This document shows, piece after piece, positions 32,877-43,690 of a stretch of DNA of 64,000 nucleotides. The translations under genes were made by a program, and so were the position numbers. Positions within the stretch are counted from its first letter, which is position 1. Every line of letters begins with the position of its first letter. This DNA is from Aporrectodea caliginosa (Eukaryota; Annelida; Clitellata; Crassiclitellata; Lumbricidae). Under the pieces are notes generated by a model. That model saw only the letters and a list, made by a program, of their open reading frames with translations, was not told where the DNA came from and did not search any database. The DNA lies in the NCBI GenBank assembly GCA_020284085.1, contig JACEVL010000408.1, positions 417,001-481,000 of the forward strand, in the 5' to 3' direction.

Positions 32877-35800
32877 GTATGTGCATAAATCGTAATCTCG
32901 CTATTTCTTCAGCGCCCAAGAAACCTTTATAAGCTTATTGAAAGTCACTTACTCAAGACGAATCGTTAGACCTATGTAAATCAGAGTTTTAATGGCTCAC
33001 AGTATTTTGTACTCGGCACTTCGGAGAAGTTAAACTTGGCAATTTTGTGATGTCCAGTATAACTCATTGGTAAAGAGGAGGTTATTAGCTTAGACCAGTG
33101 GTTTTCAACCTTTTTGTAGTGACGGAACCTTACACAAAATGCTCATTTGTTCAGGGAACCCAGCGCGCTTCACCAATCTACTTTTTCATGAAATAAAATA
33201 CAACAATACATTCGCGTAAAAATATTTTAACAGAATTGTATCTAGCAAGAATGACTTAAATCTGTGAAGAATTCTGCTCATCCTTTTGTGAATTAGGTTA
33301 GCATTTTTAAAATTTTATATTGCGCTGCAGTGGAACCTCTGGTCGATGCTTGAGTAACCTAAGGGTTTTGCAGAACTCCCGTTGATTCATTTGAAATCAC
33401 TGGCTTAGACAATACAGTTATAAATAAAAATTGCAACTGATTAGATTGAAACTGATCACAGTGATGGGTTTTTGCGTATTTCTATTCCAGTTTCATGATG
33501 TGACATTGAATGGGTTCTGGGAAGCTGGTCGTAAACACGTTGTGGACAGTTATGCTGAACTGTATAAGGAATTTTCTGTCGCTTTTCCTACGGCAGAAAG
33601 GTTGTATATTTTGATAAAGTGACAAACTGAGCTCTGTCTGTATTATCTACCGATTTGTCTTTTATACTTGTTGTTGAACTATACCAAAGAGTGTAGCCCA
33701 TTTGTAAAACAATAGTGAGTTTTGAGCTGCATTTTGAAGGAAGGAAGTGAATTTGGGCTACAAGAGAGTCAATTCCATTCCGTGGGGCAGAGGCATTGAA
33801 TGCACACGAGCCCATAACTGTTCTACAGCCATTGGGGCCCAACTATGGCTTGCGAAAGTTGCTATACTAACAAGTGTACGTTGTGAAAAGTTAAGGTAAA
33901 TTTAACAGTCACATTTATGACCGCAGATATGGATAATGTTGGTTTCTGGTCAATTATCTCATTTGTTAATGGTTATGTGATGTTTCAGTTGTATGGAAAC
34001 AGAACACTGATTTGAGTGATGTAAATGTATCTTCAGTTGAAAATAGTGTTTAACTGTTCTGAAGAATATTGATCACTCAAATCAGTGAATGAACACATTG
34101 CAGGATTATTAGTTTCGTGACTTTAATAGGTTCGTTAATATTTGTGACTCTAGGATTGATAGCTTGGTGGTGGAAAAGACATACAATCTAGATGATTTTC
34201 TTGGCTACCTCCAGTCATGGTCGGCTTACCAGACACTCAGATCACGTCTCCCAGAGGCCGAAGATCCACTGGTAGATATTGCTACCAGGTATGTAGGAAA
34301 ATGAATTAATGTAGAAATTCTGTTGGTCTCTTGGTCATTCTATAGAGCTCTTCACAAAGAATAGATCTATGGTTGCTGTGACTCATGCGTGCCATTATCT
34401 TTTGGTTCTTTCTTTCTTCTTTCTTTCTCCTCCGTCAAGTATTCGCTGACGATGAGGCTCTAACAAAACTTCTCCATTTCGGTCGGTCTCTTGCGAGTTC
34501 TATTGCCCTTCTTAAGTCCCATCCTCTGTCTTCTATGTCCTCCAGTACGTTATCTATCCATCTCTTCTTCTGACGTCCTCTGCTCCTCGTTCCCTCCACC
34601 TCTCCGTGCAGCGCCTTTGCCGGCATTCATTTTGTTAGAGTTTCTTGGTCTCTTGCCAGGCGGTGACCAGTCCTCTCCTGGTAGGGTAAGGAGATCATTG
34701 GGCCATTCTGGCCTCTTCCTGTCTGAGGTGTCCTTCCAACACCTGCCTCCTGCGTTGGCCAGCTGTTTCAGGGTTCCTGGTGAGCCTTTCCACCTCGCGA
34801 AACGCCCAAGGTGGTTCTTCAACCAAGGTCTTCGACCAAGGTCTTCACCACTGATGGTATAGCCCCACCAGACTATCCCCTACTTGGCTGTTCACCCTCT
34901 CACCACGGTGAGGTGCAGGTAGGGCTTTGGTTACCATCCATCAAATGTGCACTCACTATTACCATATTTTGGTGTGAGCAAAATGTAGTTATATGGTAAG
35001 TAAGGCACATGCAATTTTTTACGTAATCTATATGCGAAAAGTCGCATTTGACAGTGTGTGTGTCGGTGTGTGTGTGTGTGTAGGTGTGTTTGTATTCTTG
35101 AAAGCATCCTAGAAGTAGCTTGCTACTGACGATGCTATAGAAATTGTCGTCATTACATTAGATTACATATATATTAAGTCAAAAATACTCTGTGAAAAGG
35201 CTTCAGAATTTGCACATTTGCTTCTGAGATTTATTATCGATAAATTGGCACCCGAGATGGCTTCATTATATTTAATTTTTTAGTGGAGATTCTGCCAGTC
35301 ACTTGCCAGATGGGCTTGGGGTAGGGTGACTAGCCAATTTAGCTTAATGTAGTATGCCTCAGCAGTTTCCCACCATGCTGGATTTCTGCCTGGATTATCT
35401 CCCGCAGCCTTGCTGCTCTTCCAACATCACCCACTGGGCTAGTGCATGCAATGTTGCACCTCTGGGCATGGGCATCTGCAGTATTTAGTAGTGCATTCAT
35501 CGTGGTGCCAACCATCATCAACCACATCAATGATGAAGGTGCTGCTGTTTTTTCCACAGCTGCTTCTTCACCGGTATTCCCACTTATTTTGCAGCTAACC
35601 TTAATACTGGAGGCTTCCCCTACCCATCAACTGTGGACATGCCGGGTTGCAGAACCCACAGTGATGCAGTATACTCTATAGAAAATAGCAACCCATGACA
35701 TTCAATCATTCGATAGAAATCAAAACTTTTAATTTCTTAAATTCTCAATGCCTGTACCTCGTTGCAGTATGACAACTTGTTTTTTCAATAAACGAAAATA

Positions 35801-36152
35801 TATATATATAGTATTCTTTGCAGAGATCTTGGAATGGCCCTGGGAATACTGTAACCTATTGCTTTTCTTTCAAATAACTTTAAGTTTGCAATTAACTTGC
35901 CTTATTTAAGTCATCTGTGTGGTTAAGTTTGCAATTTACTGTTTCTGTTATTTTTCTAGGTTAAGACAAATACATTCTGTGACAAATATGGCAAAAACTG
36001 GTGACAAGGCAACTAGTGACAAGGCGTCAGGTGTTGCTGAGAGTGGTGATACGACAACAGATACCGATGGGGATGGTGATATCAGGGACATCAAAATGTC
36101 AATCATAAGCCCAATATTTATTTTGTTAGGAAGGAAGACATTGTCTACTTGA
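32379..36152 (+). CDS. Class I SAM-dependent methyltransferase (Methyltransf_11-like), 311 aa
   Basis: Four exons join in phase: 32379-32876, 33491-33600, 34154-34288 and 35960-36152 (936 bp, no internal stop). Residues 1-20 (MMAALFRGTAHAKIYQKYRL) and motif I at about 52-60 (LDIGCGTGI) fit the animal and fungal group of small-molecule methyltransferases annotated as putative methyltransferase DDB_G0268948-like or Crg1-like. Motif II is GVDVSEAQL (75-83); QAMHW (121-125) and LLRPGGVLAVYGYG (138-151) follow. The C-terminal half has the family signature FWEAGRKHVVDSY, then LDDFLGYLQSWSAYQ, and ends in PIFILLGRK. A Thr/Asp-rich stretch (TSDKASG...TTTDTDGDGD) near residue 270 looks lineage-specific. 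The substrate cannot be told. Cytosolic, since no signal peptide is seen. The last codons continue into a tandem array. Confidence 0.88.
33096..33402. mobile_element. Non-autonomous hAT element, 307 bp
   Basis: Termini CAGTGGTTTTCAACC and, on the opposite strand, CAGTGATTTCAAATG. The perfect 8-bp duplication GCTTAGAC lies on both sides. It sits in methyltransferase intron 1, 89 bp before exon 2. Confidence 0.9.
33491..33600 (+). CDS. Methyltransferase exon 2
   Basis: Acceptor TTTCTATTCCAG, donor GAAAG|GTTGTA (weaker consensus), phase 0 to 2. Encodes FHDVTLNGFWEAGRKHVVDS and the following linker. Confidence 0.8.
33640..33842 (-). mobile_element. Decayed LINE C-terminal fragment
   Basis: The minus frame has GSCAFNASAPRNGIDSL and an LK-x-x-like stretch, resembling the RAFSVAGPRLWNSLP...LKTHLF end of CR1-type LINEs. 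It lies in methyltransferase intron 2. Confidence 0.4.
34005..34087. repeat. Foldback element, 83 bp
   Basis: CACTGATTTGAGTGAT (34005-34020) is exactly complementary to 34072-34087. Inner CTTCAGTT and AACTG..TGAAG extend the stem. It lies 66 bp before methyltransferase exon 3. Confidence 0.8.
34154..34288 (+). CDS. Methyltransferase exon 3
   Basis: Acceptor TTTGTGACTCTAG, donor CCAG|GTATGT. Encodes NLDDFLGYLQSWSAYQTLRS, the family's late signature. Arg codons are split at both junctions. Confidence 0.88.
34435..34822 (-). mobile_element. LINE (RTE-like) endonuclease-reverse transcriptase, C-terminal fragment
   Basis: The minus frame has GTRSRGRQKKRWIDNVLEDI, then ELARDRPKWRSFVRA-x-stop region. 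This G-R-x-(K/R)-KRWID...A.DR..WR motif ends many animal endonuclease-reverse transcriptases. Upstream, FARWKGSPGTLKQLANAGGR is in another frame. It lies in methyltransferase intron 3. Confidence 0.65.
35050..35092. repeat. (TG)n microsatellite
   Basis: Interrupted TG repeat in methyltransferase intron 3. Confidence 0.85.
35960..36152 (+). CDS. Methyltransferase exon 4, terminal
   Basis: Acceptor TTATTTTTCTAG. Encodes LRQIHSVTNM, an acidic Thr-rich linker and MSIISPIFILLGRKTLST-stop. The last 50 bp are unit 1 of the minisatellite. Confidence 0.8.
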
Positions 36153-36915
36153 TTTCATGCCTTGGGTCTGTCAGACATAAGCCCAATATTTACCAGTATT
36201 TTGTTAGGAAGGAAGACAGTTACTATTTGATTTCGTGCCTTTTATCTGTCAGTCATAGGCCCAATATTTATTTTGTTAGGAAGGAAGACATTGTCTACTT
36301 GATTTCATGCATTGTGTCTCAGGCATAAGCCCAACGTTTACCAGTATTTTGTTAGGAAGGAAGACAAGTTTCGTCTTGATTTCGTGCCTTGTGCCTGTCA
36401 GACTCATAGGCCCAATATTTATTTTTTTAGGAAGGAAGACATTGTCTACTTGATTTCATGCCTTGTATAGATCTGTCAGAACTTATAAGCCCAATATTTA
36501 TTTTGTTAGGAAGACATTGTCTACTTGATTTCGTGCATTGTGTCTCAGGCATAAGCCCAATTTTACCGGTGTTTTGTTAGGAAGGAAGACCGTTTCTATT
36601 TGATTTCATGCCTTGTATCTGTCAGTCATAAGCCCAATATATATTTTGTTAGCAAGGAAGACATTGTCAACTTGAGTTCATGCATTGTATCTCAGGCATT
36701 AGCCCAATTTTACTGGTATTTTCTTAGGCAGGAAGACAGTTTCTACTTGATTTCATGCTTTGTATAGATCTGTCAGTCATAAGCCCAATATTTATTTTGT
36801 TAGGAAGGAAGACATTGTCTACTTGAGTTAATGCATTGTGTCTCAGGCATAAGCCCAATTTTACCGGTATTTTGTTAGGAAGGAAGACAGTTTCTACTTG
36901 ATTTCATGCCTTTTG
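36103..36915 (+). repeat. Coding-derived minisatellite, 11 units of 66-81 bp
   Basis: Unit starts: 36103, 36175, 36253, 36323, 36404, 36483, 36549, 36626, 36696, 36777 and 36847. Every unit contains (A/G)GCCCAAT-TT, a TTTTGTTAGGAAGGAAGACA core, CTTGA and TTCATGC. Unit 1 is the methyltransferase's own C-terminus and stop codon. Two subtypes mostly alternate: A (ATATTTATTTTG, ATTGTCTACTTGA) and B (TTTTACCGGTATTTTG, GTTTCTACTTGA). The duplicated block is therefore usually a dimer of about 150 bp. Most units end in CTGTCAG or GTCTCAG, an acceptor-like phrase. Confidence 0.92.
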
Positions 36916-37127
36916 TATTAGATAAACTGTTGTTACATTTTCTCTAATTTGTACATGTTTCTAAAAATTAAAATAATTAAGAAGTTGGAGAAACAAATGC
37001 AATCAAATAAAGTCAATTGGTGTTTTGTTGTAACTGTCGTAGTTCAGTTTCAATGAAGCTCGTGGCTTGTTGACATTTGACCATAATTACCGTGGTAGAG
37101 AAACGACCTTCAGTGTGTGTGTGAAAC

Positions 37128-37348
37128 TCAGGTCTTTGTTACTGGTGGCCTCAGATAGTGACAATACTTAAGTTCCTCCCACTCTTCGTCCTTGATTTGT
37201 GCTGGCACCTGGGTGGGTGTATCAATGTCCCAATCGCGTGCTTCCAGTTTTGTCTTCTTGAGTTGATGAATTGGAGGCAGGATTATTGGCTTGCCGCTGT
37301 TGAATTTGTTCCACAGTTTCTTTTCAGAATTCATTGCTTGTAATGCAG
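37128..37348 (-). CDS. Unknown gene, exon 2
   Basis: Acceptor GATTTCATACAG. 73 codons from ALQAMNSEKKLWNKFN to TGA at 37128-37130. The phase agrees with exon 1. Confidence 0.75.
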
Positions 37349-40220
37349 CTGTATGAAATCAACAAAGAACTTCTTTGAACAACAGCAGTTATAGACAAAC
37401 TGACTAGCCTCTATAAGCATATACTGTTGTGCTTATGATCTTAAAGTAATGAGAGCAAACATGCCTTCCCTTTCTGTCAGGTTTTCCATTTCTTATTCCC
37501 ATCTTCCTATTCTACCTGTCTTTGTTGCCAAATAATTTGAGCTGTCATTCTTTTCCAACCTGACTCCCTTCTTGTGAACTATACAAACCCAGAAAATGCG
37601 ATCTAGGAGCATGAGCATTGGTTCACTACAGCTCAGTGATGTGGTCTCGAGACCGCGGTCTTGGTCTCGAGACCGTCTCGAGACCGAAAAAATGCGGTCT
37701 TGGTCTTGGTCTCGGTCTCGAATGTGCCGGTCTTGGTCTCGGTCTTGGTCTTTAAAGGTGCGGTCTTGGTCTTGGTCTTGGTCTTAAGGGTGTGGTCTTG
37801 GTCTTGGGTGTCTGGTCTCGGTCATTCGCCTTTGGTCTTGGTCTTGCGCCTTTGGTTTGGCCTTTGGTAGGAACTAGAGTGGATTATTTGTTAAATGTTG
37901 TCGATATTTTCGGTTATTCAGGGATTTCTGAGATAGCTTCGCATTCATGCGACAATCCGCCTATATAGGACAAAGCGAGAGAGGACCGCGTTGTTCGCTT
38001 CTTATCAGAAGCGACAAGAGAACGTTGAGGCACAGTTAGGCCTAACCATGACCTCTGGTGCTTTAGTGACTAGTTAAGCTTACACTGATGCAGTTTCTCG
38101 AGGCAAAATCAGTAGCCGGGTAAACGATGTAGATCAGGTATTTGGTGGGGAATATTTCTCTACTGGCAAAGTTTTTTGTATTCCTCAACACCTGCGCCTG
38201 TTGAGAGTGTGTACTGTAGTGTCTCTTCATGAGACCTCGCAGACTTGGGATAAAGCCATAGCTATATAATAAGCATCTGATATGAATAATGGGAATATGT
38301 AATAACAGTGACAATTTAAAATAAATAATAAATAAATTTAACACTACAACTGAGAATTGCGTTTATGGTCTTGAGGCTTAGATCTTGGTCCTGGATGATG
38401 CGGTCTTGGTCTCGGTCTCGGTCTTGGACCACGCGGTCTTGGTCTTGGTCTCGGTCTTGGACCAAGCGGTCTTGGTCTCGGTCTTGGTCTTGAACCACGC
38501 GGTCTTGGTCTCGGTCTTGGTCTTGGAATTTTGGTCTCGTGCACAACACTGCTACAGCTATTCCTTTAATCTTAATAACAAAGAATAAAATATTTGCCCA
38601 GCTCTGTGACCATCTTTTGCTGATTTCCATGTGACCACCTTTGTATTCAAAATAATAGAGTCTAGCATACACATACACAAGTTGTGAGGATGATTGATAA
38701 CTGCATCATTGTTGTCTTTAAAAAACACCCAGCCCATTTTGAAGTAGTGAAGAAACAAAGAAGTGAAAGATGGCCATTGTAACATGAAATTTAATAATCA
38801 TCTAAATCAATCTGGCCTTTCTCAAAATTGTAAGTTATTAATATGATACCAACTTAGATCTATTTTGTGCTATATGAATGATATTCTGATATTATGCATA
38901 TATGCTAACATTTCAAGGATATCTGATAGTAATTACTAATTACTGCCTCTTACAAGTTATTTATAATTAGTTCTTTAATTCAACTAGGGTATATCGGTAT
39001 TCTTATTTGGCTCAAAAATAACTCACTGGATTTAGCCAAGTTGTGAAAATCACAGTTCAGTACACCTGTACTAAACATGGTTGCACCTCAAATCTTGCAG
39101 TTTGTCACGAGAGAAGTCAGTTTAAGATTTAGCTAAGGCTGTCATTTAGTAGGAGCTTTGTTAAAAATTATATACTGAAAAATTATATAAAGGTCAACTA
39201 TATACATTATACACCTGCATCTGAAAACTGTTTTTTATCGCAGGAGTTTGGCTGGGAGCACCTCTGAATAGGTGTGTTGAAGGGCACTATATACATGTAA
39301 TGTCCTCTGAATGAATGAACTATTTGTTCAGTAAGTTTTACTTGCTCATATTTCATGAGCTTTAGTAGATAATGTGTAAATTGATTATTTTAAAGCAGTC
39401 TTTCAGGAAGACTGAAGAACAGATGTATTTTAGTGAGTGGAAGGAATCTCTTACCTTGTTCTTGTCGAACATATGTTTCCGGAAACTCTGAGCTAAGTAC
39501 TTGCTTAAGGAGATTCAGTTTGCTGCTACTTTTCCTGAGTTGGGGCTCGTCCATCTTAACCTCAGTCTTCTGGAGTATTGGTAAAAGACATTCAGTGACT
39601 GAGTCCAGATTGAATTCTTTTTCTTCAGGCCCGTACATGTTTACGATCAGTGCCTTCAGGTCTTCAACTGTCATTATCTCTGGGTCGGCCGGGGCATTGT
39701 CTGCACGGGTTACAGCATTCATTCCACTTGCTTGCGTTTCATCAATCTCCTCTGTATGAGGTACAAACTCAGGCTCAACACTTCCATGTAGCTGCTCATC
39801 TTTGGTGGAAACGTGATCCAAATCATCTTGAGCTGCTAATGTTTTACTTTCCTCTCTTCTGAGTTCAAACTGTTCCATTGCATACGTGATCAGTTGTTTA
39901 ATCGAAGATACTGGGTCGTTTTCTTCACGAAGCAGATAATCAGCATGTGCATTATTGTAGTCATCTTGGTCTTTCGATGGTATTGTCTCCTCTGGCTCTT
40001 GTTCTATCTTTTCACCGATTTCTTTTCTCATCTTTACCAGCTTTTCATTTGTCTTCTTTAAACGGTAATTGATGTGTGTCATGCTTAATTGCATCTCGTT
40101 GTTCAGAGACTGTAGACGAGTCGCAAGTCGTTGGCTCTCGCGTTTATTTGCAACTCTAACAGCTCGTAGTGAACTGGAAGTGAAGAGACAGTCTGTACTG
40201 GTTTCACGTCCAGATGCCAT
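37128..40220 (-). CDS. Two-exon gene, unknown function, coiled-coil protein of 328 aa
   Basis: Exons 40220-39455 and 37348-37128 join in phase (Ala codon split 1+2) and give 987 bp with no internal stop. ATG is in a good context (ACAAATGG). Residues 20-75 are rich in heptad-like Leu/Met/Ile with Lys/Arg/Glu (RLQSLNNEMQL, INYRLKKTNEKLVKMRKEIG), a likely coiled coil. Residues 75-180 are acidic and probably disordered. A Leu-rich segment follows (MTVEDLKALIVNMYGPEEKE, LRKSSSKLNLLKQVLSSEFP). The C-terminus has WNKFNSGKPIILPP and ends in LRPPVTKT. No signal peptide or membrane segment. I do not recognise the family. It converges on the methyltransferase, with 975 bp between stop codons, most of it the minisatellite. 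Confidence 0.75.
37634..38551. mobile_element. hAT element with GGTCTT/GGTCTC subterminal arrays, 918 bp
   Basis: Termini CAGTGATGTGGTCTCGAGAC and, on the opposite strand, CAGTGTTGTGCACGAGACC. A perfect 8-bp duplication, CTACAGCT, lies on both sides. Directly inside each end is a hexamer array of GGTCTT and GGTCTC: 37655-37865 on the left and 38398-38535 on the right. Both arrays run in the same orientation. The middle is non-coding. It lies in the intron of the unknown gene. Confidence 0.92.
39238..39325 (+). mobile_element. LINE 3' tail
   Basis: GGGAGCACCTCTGAATAG, TGTTGAAGGGCACTATATAC, then GAATGAATGAA. This is the decayed form of the tail at 57450-57525. It lies in the intron of the unknown gene. 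Confidence 0.65.
39455..40220 (-). CDS. Unknown gene, exon 1
   Basis: 766 bp from ATG (MASGRETSTDC) to the donor AACAAG|GTAAGA, a near-ideal splice site. Long open frame with biased coding composition. Confidence 0.78.
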
Positions 40221-40574
40221 TTGTCATGCGTTCATCACTTCAAAAATACGAACATCTTTGCTGCTGAAATATTCTTTTGTCAAGGTTATTTGTCCTGTGC
40301 AGAAAGTAAGGTAAATGTGAGGTAGTATAATGGTCGTATACTAATTGAGCAAAACCAAAGTCAAAGCCATTGTAAATATGGCATTAAGTAAACAATCAAG
40401 GAACCAGACGGGTTTCTTTAAGGTCTGACACAACCTCCCAAGTTTAAAACATCACACTGTGCTGTGAATAATTAATTTGTTTTGTTCATATGCTACAGTT
40501 CAATCAGCCATGGAAGGGTCTATACAGATATGTCTGTGTGTGTCACGTGTTTCGACGGGATGAGGAAGCGAAGA

Positions 40575-40850
40575 GCAGTCCCTTAAAGCTTGGGTAAGAG
40601 GCAGCCATGGGTATGAAGTGTTAGCGACTTCATTTTCTTAGTCTCAGCTTATGAGTGCAAGTGGCCAGTCCACAACCTTGCCATCTGATCTTCCCACTGA
40701 CAGTGTATGTCCGTATACTCGTTATATATGAGTTGGCTGGGGGCATAGGTGGAGCAGAAATCTCTAAAAAAATGCTGCCATGGCAGGGACTTGAACCCCG
40801 ACCTCATGGGTCACAGTCCAGCATGCTAACCACTAGACTAAGTGATCCAG
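40575..40850 (-). mobile_element. tRNA-derived SINE
   Basis: On the minus strand the head starts GGATCACTTAGTCTAGTGG with an A box (TAGTCTAGTGGTTAGCAT), then the anticodon-loop-like CTGTGAC and a B box (GGTTCAAGTCCC). Then come the body GAGTTGGC..ACTGTCAGTGGGAAG and TTCATACCCATGGCTGCCTC, shared with 16195-16365. The head most resembles tRNA-His (GTG), but it is too diverged to be a working tRNA gene. Confidence 0.78.
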
Positions 40851-40927
40851 TCCAATGAAAGTGCCTCAGTCTGACTACTGTACTTTCTAACAATACCTCA
40901 TATTTTCTACAAAGGATGCATAGTAAC

Positions 40928-41056
40928 CAGAGTTGGACTAGGATCATTTTGGGAGCCTTGCCATTTCAATCATGCAAAGGGCCCAGGCCCAACCTGGCCC
41001 ATAAAATGCAGCATTTGACTAATTCATTTAGGCATATTCCAGTTTAGTGCTTTCTG
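40928..41056. mobile_element. Small hAT-like element, 129 bp
   Basis: Starts CAGAGTTGGACTAGG, ends TTTAGTGCTTTCTG, and is flanked by ATAGTAAC and (G)TAGTAAC (7 of 8 bases). The inverted repeat is weak, so the call is tentative. Confidence 0.45.
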
Positions 41057-41615
41057 TAGTAACTGAATGAAATTTAAAGATGTATCCTTCAAGTTAATAT
41101 CTACAGTACACAGAAAATTTTTAAGAATTCCTATTTGAATATAACCACTACAGCTTTCGAGAACTCGAAGCAAAAAGTGTGTGTACGCGCTATTCACAAG
41201 TGTTCAAGTGATACATGTACACTGTTTTACCTGAATTCACATTCTGCCACAAACAACAGAAACCAATAACTGAAGTAGACAGACTTCATAGACTGCTGTC
41301 ATTACTCCTGGTATTCTTATGCAGGCACTTTGTGCCAGAACTTTTAAATTATTAATGACCAAATCTGGAGCGAGAGCCAGATGTAAATTTGCTATGGCGA
41401 CATACCAACTGTTATGAAGCAGGCGACGGATGCCGATGGTTGTACACAATGGGTCGAATGCCAAGCAGTGGTAAAGACAGCATACTCCTAAGCACGATCC
41501 TTTGCAGATTGTAAGTGTTAGACTCATGGTCGCTAGGCAACTGCTGCCTGCTATACATGACATATTACATGTATAAGCCATTATATAATTAATGATAGTT
41601 AACTAATGATAGTTA

Positions 41616-41683
41616 ACACATTAACGATGAGCTGCATTGGTTTCCCAGTCGTCACTTGTTGTACACTCTCATCACTAAAGTGT
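41616..41683. mobile_element. TA-flanked MITE, copy 1, 68 bp
   Basis: ACACATTAACGATGAG and CTCATCACTAAAGTGT are inverted repeats flanked by TA. Inside: CTGCATTGGTTTCCCAGTC, as in the copy at 49689-49753. Confidence 0.8.
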
Positions 41684-42489
41684 TAAGAATCTGCAAATTA
41701 TTATGGATGTATGTTCACTTATACTACACACATGTATAAATTGGTAAAACTAAAGTGCATTTCATCAACTGAATCCAACACGCTGCAAACAGCTTCACCG
41801 CTGTGAATTTGTCAGTTTCTTTGACCTTACATAAACTGGTGCAAATCATCACCTCTGTTCAACTCGTGCAAGTTTAAACTCTGCAGTGCAAGGCTTCATA
41901 GACAATAAAAGTTGGTTTAATTCAGTGTGGGTAGATCCTTTGTAAGTTCATAAAGTCTCGGCATTGTCAATTCCCATTGAGCTTAGTTTTTAGAAACAAG
42001 TTCTTCCTTGTTTCTTTCAGATCAAGCTTTCCCAAAGTACCAGATGCTGTAAGTCCCAGGTTGACAAGGGGCTAGTTTATCAAGCATGCACCATATATTG
42101 CAGACTGCATAGGATTAAATTTTTCCTGACAACCATATTAGGTAGCTTGAGCAAGCCTCAATACACACTGTTTAGTGCTATTGATTGATGCCTTTTATTT
42201 CATATAGTGGTACTGGATCAATACAAAAATAAATGGACTGTATTGTAGTTGGAATTGATCAATACAGTGCTAGTTCCACCATCTCTGATGTAGTTACTAT
42301 CTAGGAAGCAAGCCTGTCAGTGCTAAGCCACATCTACTTATGCTTAGTCACCTTCATATAAAATGGTACAGCATTCACCTCCTGTTTATTACTAGCCCAT
42401 TTAGTTTTGGTTAGAGCTTAGGCTGCGTCCCATACTCCTCTATGTAAGAGAGCGTGCGGATCGCGGTTTGCCTCCTGAAGCTACTTGTT
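41684..42489. other. Non-coding spacer
   Basis: No gene or recognisable repeat was seen here. Confidence 0.3.
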
Positions 42490-43524
42490 CAGAGGCGCGT
42501 TTACAGAAAACGGGGCCCTAGGCGCAAACATTTTTGGGGCCCTTCTGAACTTCGAAGTCTGAAACTCTGTTGGTGTTTAGCCTATCATGTGCAAAAACCT
42601 ACTCAGTTGAACTTGAAGCCGTTTTTGTCACACATGCCTTTTAAGGTGCGAACAATGAATTTTTCTCGGCCTCTCATTATGAAGTCATTCTAGGCAGTTT
42701 TGTCAAAAAACAAAGTACATTTTCTTTTGCAATGTCATAATCGCTTTCAATACCATGTTTCAGTTTTGCCTTCGTCTCTATTTTGGGGAAATTTTCTCTG
42801 ACGTTTTGAGCAAAATTGTTAAATAATTAAATAATTCAAATTCGACAAACATGGCCTTTGATCGTGCAGAAATTTGTTGGTGACAAATTCTTCGCAGCAT
42901 TTATTATTTGTAGGCCCTATAGTTGCGTTGTTGTCAACTTATTTTGATAAACGAAAATTGATTGATTGATTGCAACTAATTCCAAGATATTGTCATTTGA
43001 GGTATCTTATTTCGTTTTGCAGCTCCAGAAAATTAGCAACGTTTCATTGCGTCAGATTTTAATAAATATTTGATATTAATAAAATTTCAATTACTATTAC
43101 TCACTGGTTATCAAAGCTAATAAAAGTTTTAAACACTGTAAAATGACGGAATTATCAGACTAAAGGTTTCCACACATAGGCCTAAACTGCAGCAGACGCT
43201 GGTTTCTGCTTGTTGGTAATAAGTTTGATGTTATTTTACACAAAAATGAACTATTAGCCCAATTGCTGCCCATATGAACAAAGCAATTATAAATTACTAA
43301 ATTAGACAAAATATCCTTTTGCAATTACAATAATAATTACTTTTATGAAATTATCTGAATGCCAAACTGTACAAAATATAAACAAATATATTTAAAATAA
43401 TTTAAATTTTAAAATGTTATTTTTTTATTATTGAAAAAAAATATTTTCATTCGTTTGGGGGCCCCTTCAAGATTTGGGGGCCCTAGGCGCGCGCCTAATG
43501 CGCCTACTGGTAAACGCGCCTCTG
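42490..43524. mobile_element. Non-autonomous hAT element, 1035 bp
   Basis: Termini CAGAGGCGCGTTTACAG and, on the opposite strand, CAGAGGCGCGTTTACCAG. Perfect 8-bp duplication TACTTGTT. Subterminal GGGGCCCTAGGCGC is repeated in inverted form. The interior is AT-rich and keeps no transposase frame. The size suggests an internally deleted autonomous copy. Confidence 0.92.
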
Positions 43525-43559
43525 TACTTGTTTCAGAGATTTAACCTCGGGCTAGCACG

Positions 43560-43690
43560 GTCCATTCATAGGACCTTATAATTATATGCCATTTCAAACG
43601 TGCAGCAGTGGTGAAGGCTCTCACCCAATCAATTCATTGAAATATGAGCAGGGTCAAGGTCATAAGGTCACTATATAAAATCATGTACAT
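43560..43690 (+). repeat. Interspersed repeat, copy 1
   Basis: CAGTGGTGAAGGCTCTCACC, CAATCAATTCATTGAAATAT, GAGCAGGGTCAAGGTCATAA and GGTCACTATATAA recur at 62840-62945. The ending is tail-like. Confidence 0.6.

Noticed and set aside
35339..35681. Facing frames in methyltransferase intron 3
   Set aside because: Neither has splice sites in phase with the gene or a recognisable protein. Possibly old repeat sequence.
37596..38678. Arg/Ser/Trp-rich and Pro/Arg/Asp-rich frames
   Set aside because: They are translations of the GGTCTT/GGTCTC hexamer arrays of a hAT element.
40760..40850. tRNA-His-like gene
   Set aside because: It has A and B boxes, but the acceptor stem does not pair properly and it is fused to a SINE body found elsewhere.
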